From Lingula anatina (taxonomy: Eukaryota > Brachiopoda > Lingulata > Lingulida > Lingulidae), in NCBI RefSeq assembly GCF_001039355.2, contig NW_019774158.1, positions 374,485-438,484 of the forward strand: 64,000 nt of DNA. Direction: 5' to 3'. Shown piece after piece: positions 58,901 through 64,000 of this stretch (its first letter is position 1; each line of letters begins with the position of its first letter). The translations under genes and the position numbers were made by a program. The notes under the pieces are model-generated. The model worked only from the letters and a program-made list of their open reading frames with translations. It ran no database searches and had not been told where the DNA came from.

Positions 58901-61900
58901 GCCTTTTTACTTAATAGACAACAACGGATCAAGTGTGGATCAGTAATGTCACAATGGTGCCATATTCATGGGGGCGTGCCCCAGGGTACAAAATTAGGAC
59001 CTCTCCTTTTCATTACAATGATAAATGACATTGAATGTTTTTTACCAGCAGTAAAGTATGTGGATGACAATACAGTTTATGAGATAGTTTACCAACCATC
59101 TCCAAGGGAAATAGAACAAGGTGCCAAACCTACACAATCTAAACTTCCCATAGCAGCCTCAAACCTATATGAATGGACAAAACAAAATAACATGCTAATT
59201 AATCCTAAAAAAACTGTTGAACTGTTTATCTGTTTCAGTAAAAACCCAAGTGTACCTGATAACCTAATAATTGATGGTATAAAAATCGAACAAGTTTCAC
59301 ATGCCAAACTGCTGGGAGTTCATATCAGTTCTAATTTGAATTGGGACTTACATAAAGAAAAAATTCTCTCAAAAGCTGCATCCAGACTGTATTTCTTATG
59401 CATGGTCAAACACGCTGGGGTGCCGAGATATGACCTCTTACAAATTTATAAAAGCAATCTCAGACCAACACTTGAGTACGCTTGTCAGCTATGGCATGCT
59501 GGAATTACCGCACAGCAATCTAAAGCCTTAGAGAACATCCAAAAAAGAGCTCTTCATATTATATACCCTGAACTCACTTACAACGAAGCAATGGACATCA
59601 CTGAATTACCTACCTTGAAATCTCGGCGTACTGACTTGTGCAAAAAATTATTTAATGAGATAAAACTGTGTACACATAGATTAAACCATCTTTTACCTAA
59701 CACTCGTGTCATAGAAAAGGACATAAGGAATGTTTATAGATATGTTTTACCAAAATGTCGGAAAAAAAGATATAGGAACACTTTTATCCCATACTGTTTA
59801 TATACGTGTCAATGATCAAGGTCTATCCATGAACTTCTAGCTTTTGAAAAGAACAACGAATCACCATTTTAAACCTCATTATCGTTTTTATAATTTAGAA
59901 TTTATCTTAAAGCTCTATTTTAATACTACATCTTTATACTTTTATACATATACATTCAATATATGTCTTATATATTGCAAAGAACACAATAAACCTTTAT
60001 TAATTATCTAGGCAAATATGGAGATGTGACCTCTGACATACAAATGTATGATTTGCTGTATTTAAATCCTGACAATATTGGAATAAAAATATAAAATACT
60101 TTCGATTAAAAAAATTAAATATAACATAACAAAACGGAGGTGGTGTGCACAACGACCTGGTGGTGTAGTGGACAGCGACACTGGTGATGAGTCTATTATG
60201 GTATCCAATGACAGGGAAGTATGTAGTAATTTAACAGTATGTTGGTTCGAGTCCCACACTTGAGTTCACTTTTTATTGCCTCTATTTTCACTCTTGTTTT
60301 TTAAATTTTATAGTTAAATATTCAACTTACTGTCCATTTATTGTGTTTCATTCCGCAGTAAAATGTGTTATACTCACTTTTGATTACATTTCATACCTTT
60401 TTTAATTGGACTTACTTAAAATATATTTCACACATATCCCATTGCATTGTGATGCTTTGGACTATATATATGCGTGACTTATTTGAATACCACTCGTACA
60501 TGTGTGTAAGCTAGTGGTACACAATGAATCGATGCTAAACTGTGCAAAACGTTTCTTTTCTCTAGACTATACGCGCGACTTAGGCTACAATGACTAATAC
60601 TCATAAATGTGTGACAGCTAGCGTTAAACAGTGCATCAATGCCAAATTGTGCAAAATAGGTATTTTCTGGAAACTGACGAAATTAATTAGTTATTTAATA
60701 TACATGCTTATGGAGTGTAATTGAAAATGTACTCATTTAATTTTGTTTAACAATTTATATAAAGTTTTAATTTAAGTTGCATACCCTAAATTAAAATGGA
60801 ATCATCCCAAAAAGAATGTATTCCATGTTTCTCAATATCATTAGAAATCTTAATTAAAGTTTTTTTCCATTGTGTATTATATGGACAACAATAAAGCAAG
60901 ATTGTATCAACAAGAAAGGATTTGATATCTACATGTACTTTAAAATATATTTATAATGTGAAACTATGGATTATATTTTTCTCATTTTAGACGAAGCACT
61001 GGCACAGATGTTTTATCAAGTTTGCATGATGATGGAAATGCGGGTGACAACGGACAATGATGAGAAAATCAATTACTATACTGATTAATAAAATAAACTT
61101 TTTTTTTGTAAAATCAGAAAGTTCACCAAAGGCCCTTATGTATTCTGAATAAATTTATATTTCTTAAGTGATGTTCTTTCTCAATTGCATACAAAAGATA
61201 ATCCTGCAAATTAGTTTATGAAATGCGAACAATACACATTTATACTACGCGTTACACTTTAACAGAGGTTAATGTTTATTTTACCTTTAATTCTTATAAT
61301 TCTTCCATCCATATCAGTTAACATCATGTTCAAAGTCATTTTTAAATTGCAAGTTTTAAGTGTGAGATTTCATTATTGCTGTTCAGTGCGGACTTTCAGT
61401 ATTAAAACGTAGGGTCCTAGGAATTTCCGTACTGAAATAGAGTGTCTAGGAGGACTCTACATTTCAGAACATTTATTTCGAGACAGGGAGGCCGCCGGAC
61501 TCTCAGTTTTAAAACACCGGGTCCGCCGGACCCTAGAATGGTAGGACTCTGTGTTGCTTGACACCGGCAAGATAGAAGGTCATTGAGGGCTCAACTCACC
61601 CATGTGGAAACAATTATCTCTGCGCGCACGCCAAAGGCTTTGTACTTGCTCTGCATGAGCTGAGCTTCACAACGATGTGATAACTGCTCGTTACGCAACC
61701 AGTCTAAGGCTTTTTTATCTGTCACAGATGAGCAAGTGATTGAAGTCAGAGTAATTAACTGTCTTGATTGCTGTCACGCAGACTTAGACTGGACCTGCTA
61801 AGTGGCAGTGCCTGAGCAGTTATGCAAACAATTATCAGCCATGTAATCAGCCTTGAGATTTCTCAACAGGGTGAGTTGAGCCCTAAATGACCATCTATCT

Positions 61901-63987
61901 AGCTAGAGACATATCTGTGAATATCTGTAAAAAATCTATCACTCGCCCTAGTAGAGGGTACTTGCCTAGTACGCGATGTGATAGTGACGATTCTCAGCGG
62001 GGTTGAAAAGCATTGCATCACCACTCAAAATTTGTTCGGGGTATGATACTGTGAAATGCGTACTGACTCACACCTTGAAAACGGGTAGTGTGGTCTGATC
62101 TACCGGTGAATTCGGGATCATTCGGTGCCGAGTCTGGTAGTTGGGTAGGCCTGATTGTGACCAAGTCTGTCAGAGTGAACAGACGAAACAGTCAACAGGT
62201 AAACCAACTATATGGATCTATCATAAATAAAAACTTTCTGACTATCAAAAATGAGATTAGGTGAAACTATTTTCACACATAAAACAACCACCAAATATAT
62301 TGCTTAGATCTCTATATTTTTCAAATTACCAGTCACAGAAATGGTCAGGTGGGATGTTACCCCCCCCCCCCCTGCAGCTAGAACAACTGCCCAGCATTTA
62401 GTCTGACCTAAGATCTAATATAGCATGTTTTCCCGTACGAACGTCTGGTCAAAAGGAAAATGCCGCTGCCCAATCTTTCCGTTTATTAGATCTTAGGTCT
62501 GACAGGTTTTTTAAAAACATTTCAGGCAGCGACTGGTCGACCTTTTCTTGGTTGGCACAGATTTGTCTTACGGACAAATAAACTATTGTTTCCGCGAGTA
62601 GTTACCATGATGTTGGAACACCGTAAGATCTGAAATGTGCAGTTACACAATTAAAGGTCCACGTCTCGCATGCCAGGTCGGACCCATACAATACAGTACG
62701 CCTCACACCCCTGACCTTTAACCCAGATCTCTGTTTTGAAAGATAATAGAACAGAAGAGCTTTTTTTCCTTCGATCGCCTTCAGCCGCCATGCTTTCTTC
62801 ACCACGAGTTTAACTGATGAGCATGCGCACTTAATATTTCTCAGGTAGCTTCCGCATGGCGAACGGAGCCGAGATTTAATGACTGTACCCCGCAGGGACG
62901 ACGTGTGGGAAGGCGTGTGAGAGGCGGAGAGACTATTAAAAAGATTAGGCGGTTATCCTTTCATGTACGTCCGCCATATTTAGTCTCAGGATTTGTAAAG
63001 CCTGGCTCAATTCGTTGAGAATGCGGCCATTGGCGGTGATAGAGATAGTAAAGCTTTAAGACCTTTGCTTGACCAAGAAGTTATAACTCATTATAACTTC
63101 TTGGCTTGACTTAATACTGACCTGTTGCACACGTCTGTCCCGTATATCCAGACAGACACACACAGCTGTAGGAGTTCACACCATCCTTACACGTAGCGCC
63201 GTTTTTACAGGGTTGACTGGCACACTCATCTACATCTGAATGGGAAATATTGAACATGACATGAGAAAGATCTTAGCTAATGGCCAGTATTTTTTGACTA
63301 TTAAAATTCCCATAAAAGCGTTTGTTGTTTCCAACAATTATTTACATAAACATGATTTCTAAAAATTCGAACACTTCAGGCAAAATTATCACTGAACAAT
63401 TTTAATAACATACTATACGGTAACTGGTATCACATCTCGTGTTTTAAGTACATGTAACACTAACTGGAGCTGACGCTAAGGCATTCAACTCTATTCCTTT
63501 TGTAGGAGTGACAAGGATGTAAAATTTGTAATATATTACTGCTCAGGTATTGAAGTAAATTTTAAGATGTATTTATTGCTACAAAACAAAACACAGATAA
63601 TACACCTTGAACTATTATACGACGTCCCATATGAAAATGGTTTTGAAAATGTATAGGGTGAATTACTTTCGGATAATACCAAAACAATATTAGATAGTTG
63701 GAACAAAGTTTTCCTCCCACGTGTGTGGCATATGAGCACTTTCACATTTCTTCTCTTACTCGTACGTCTTTATTTATCGATTTATTTATTCATTATTATT
63801 ATTATTTTTTTTTTGGGGGGGGGGGGGGGGGAAAGGCCTTTAAGGTATTATCCATGAATTGCCAATTACTGACCTATGTCACACGTCTGTCCTGTATATC
63901 CAGGCTGACACACACAGATGTAGGAGTTCACACCATCATAACATGTAGCGCCGTTTTTACACGGTTGACTGGCGCATTCATCTATAT
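55960..63987 (-). CDS. Extracellular EGF plus ALK-type glycine-rich domain protein, 3' part
   Basis: Exons on the minus strand: 63987-63874 (EGF), 63235-63122 (EGF), 57604-57434, 57075-56980, 56556-55960 with stop TAA. All internal borders are phase 1, so the modules can shuffle. Each EGF exon is 114 nt and encodes one six-cysteine calcium-binding domain ([16 protein letters not shown] and [16 protein letters not shown]); the two are nearly identical. The last three exons form a glycine-rich domain like that of ALK/LTK receptors: [62 protein letters not shown], then poly-Gly and [13 protein letters not shown]. It ends there, with no transmembrane segment or kinase, so a secreted or matrix protein is inferred. 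More exons probably lie beyond 64000. A one-base frame shift lies in a G-run near 56120. Exon skipping between 57604 and 63122 cannot be excluded. Confidence 0.75.
57673..57711. repeat. 10-bp tandem repeat
   Basis: Four units of AGGCCAATTC with one substitution. Confidence 0.9.
57856..58004. mobile_element. 149-bp inverted-repeat element
   Basis: The ends are perfect 25-bp inverted repeats, starting CCGGTGTGAACGGAATGCAG at the left. TGTC flanks both sides (57852-57855 and 58005-58008), a possible 4-bp target duplication. The interior has further small inverted repeats, such as ACCGAGGT with ACCTCGGT. No coding content. In an intron of the EGF/glycine-rich gene. Confidence 0.7.
58005..58324. 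repeat. GGGTCC/GGACCC-rich stretch
   Basis: Repeated short motifs of the form GGGTCC and GGACCC spaced 15-40 bp apart, e.g. CAGGGTCCCCCGGACCCTG. A similar stretch lies at 61385-61568. Possibly ends of one larger element around the reverse transcriptase; see findings. Confidence 0.45.
58325..59815 (+). mobile_element. Non-LTR retrotransposon reverse transcriptase ORF, 496 codons, uninterrupted
   Basis: Reverse transcriptase of the jockey/CR1 type, which copies element RNA into DNA at a nicked target. Motifs in order: [18 protein letters not shown] (finger), [43 protein letters not shown] (motif A Asp), [25 protein letters not shown] (motif C; YVDD in place of the usual YADD), [18 protein letters not shown], and [10 protein letters not shown] with [11 protein letters not shown] near the end. 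Both catalytic Asp positions are kept and there is no stop in 496 codons. No endonuclease frame is visible upstream, so the copy is 5'-truncated and probably cannot move itself. It lies in sense opposite to the host gene, inside its intron. Confidence 0.9.
59816..60130. other. Probable 3' tail of the retrotransposon
   Basis: AT-rich stretch after the reverse transcriptase stop, with AATAAACC near 59987. No poly(A) or simple-repeat tail and no target duplication could be fixed. Confidence 0.35.
60160..60262 (+). repeat. tRNA-like Pol III promoter pair, possible SINE
   Basis: TGGTGTAGTGGACAGC resembles a box A, and GGTTCGAGTCCC matches box B well (consensus GGTTCGANTCC). They are about 80 bp apart, more than in a normal tRNA, and the flanks do not form an acceptor stem. 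A tRNA-derived SINE head or a tRNA pseudogene is more likely than a working tRNA. Confidence 0.4.
60263..61384. other. AT-rich intron sequence, nothing recognised
   Basis: Part of the long intron of the EGF/glycine-rich gene. No exon or clear repeat was recognised. Confidence 0.5.
61571..61899. mobile_element. 329-bp foldback element
   Basis: Ends are 31-bp inverted repeats with two mismatches; both carry the exact core AGGGCTCAACTCACCC. Further inside, GATAACTGCTC pairs with GAGCAGTTAT and CCAGTCTAAG with CTTAGACTGG, so most of the element folds back. No coding content. Target duplication not certain. Confidence 0.7.
62028..62160 (+). repeat. Dispersed repeat, copy 2
   Basis: Matches the minus strand of 1040-1178. 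Confidence 0.7.
62400..62503. mobile_element. 104-bp inverted-repeat element
   Basis: The left end contains GACCTAAGATCTAATA and the right end its inverted copy TTAGATCTTAGGTC. The central 60 bases show no further pairing. Small MITE-like element; no target duplication recognised. Confidence 0.55.
63073..63104. repeat. Perfect short hairpin
   Basis: CCAAGAAGTTATAA and TTATAACTTCTTGG, a 14-bp perfect inverted repeat around four bases, 17 bp below the donor of the EGF exon at 63122. Confidence 0.8.
63803..63831. repeat. Poly(T)-poly(G) tract
   Basis: T-run followed directly by about 18 G, in the intron between the two EGF exons. Confidence 0.95.
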
Positions 63988-64000
63988 CTGAAAGACAAAT

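Noticed and set aside
62602-62805. 67-codon minus-strand frame with [12 protein letters not shown], loosely like a retrotransposon C-terminus
   Set aside because: Match too short and no flanking reverse transcriptase motifs.
1-64000. CRISPR arrays, operons, prokaryotic-type islands or viral genomes
   Set aside because: No regularly spaced direct repeats with unique spacers, and all recognised genes are intron-containing animal genes; the only reverse transcriptases are of the non-LTR type.

Overview
This is intron-rich, AT-rich nuclear DNA from an animal. Vertebrate-like gene families are split into many small exons with clean GT..AG borders, and the spaces between are full of microsatellites, short inverted-repeat elements and non-LTR retrotransposon remains. 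A marine invertebrate, perhaps a lophotrochozoan such as a mollusc or brachiopod, fits best, but nothing seen here fixes the phylum.

Layout, left to right. 256-630 (-): one V-set immunoglobulin exon of a gene running off the window. 4185-9827 (-): a 12-exon lysosomal MFS transporter, SLC49A4 (DIRC2) type. 14828-19748 (+): complete 10-exon mitochondrial NAD-isocitrate dehydrogenase beta subunit (IDH3B), head-to-head with the transporter. 29980-41739 (+): complete 15-exon F-box/LRR protein of the FBXL2/FBXL20 group, ending in a prenylation box. 46884-50614 (-): six-exon thiamine pyrophosphokinase (TPK1), tail-to-tail with the F-box gene. 51230-52600: a decayed non-LTR retrotransposon cut by a foldback element. 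55960-63987 (-): 3' part of an extracellular protein gene with calcium-binding EGF exons and an ALK-type glycine-rich C-terminus; a long intron of it holds a 496-codon reverse transcriptase ORF and several inverted-repeat elements.

The window is a scaffold of six contigs joined by single N bases (11792, 14447, 29296, 48548, 55548). At the first four joins the sequence after the N repeats sequence already given before it, with SNPs and indels. These look like two haplotypes of one locus laid end to end, not real tandem duplications. Exon 1 of SLC49A4, exon 1 of IDH3B, exons 1-5 of the FBXL gene and exons 3-4 of TPK1 therefore each appear twice and should be counted once.

The genes are housekeeping genes that do not form a pathway together, and I found no convincing new multi-gene system. 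The best second-look items are the haplotype structure, a Harbinger-like MITE present in only one haplotype, a 469-bp foldback element with a 9-bp target duplication inside a retrotransposon, duplicated splice sites in the FBXL and IDH3B genes, a GC-AG intron, and the EGF plus glycine-rich architecture.
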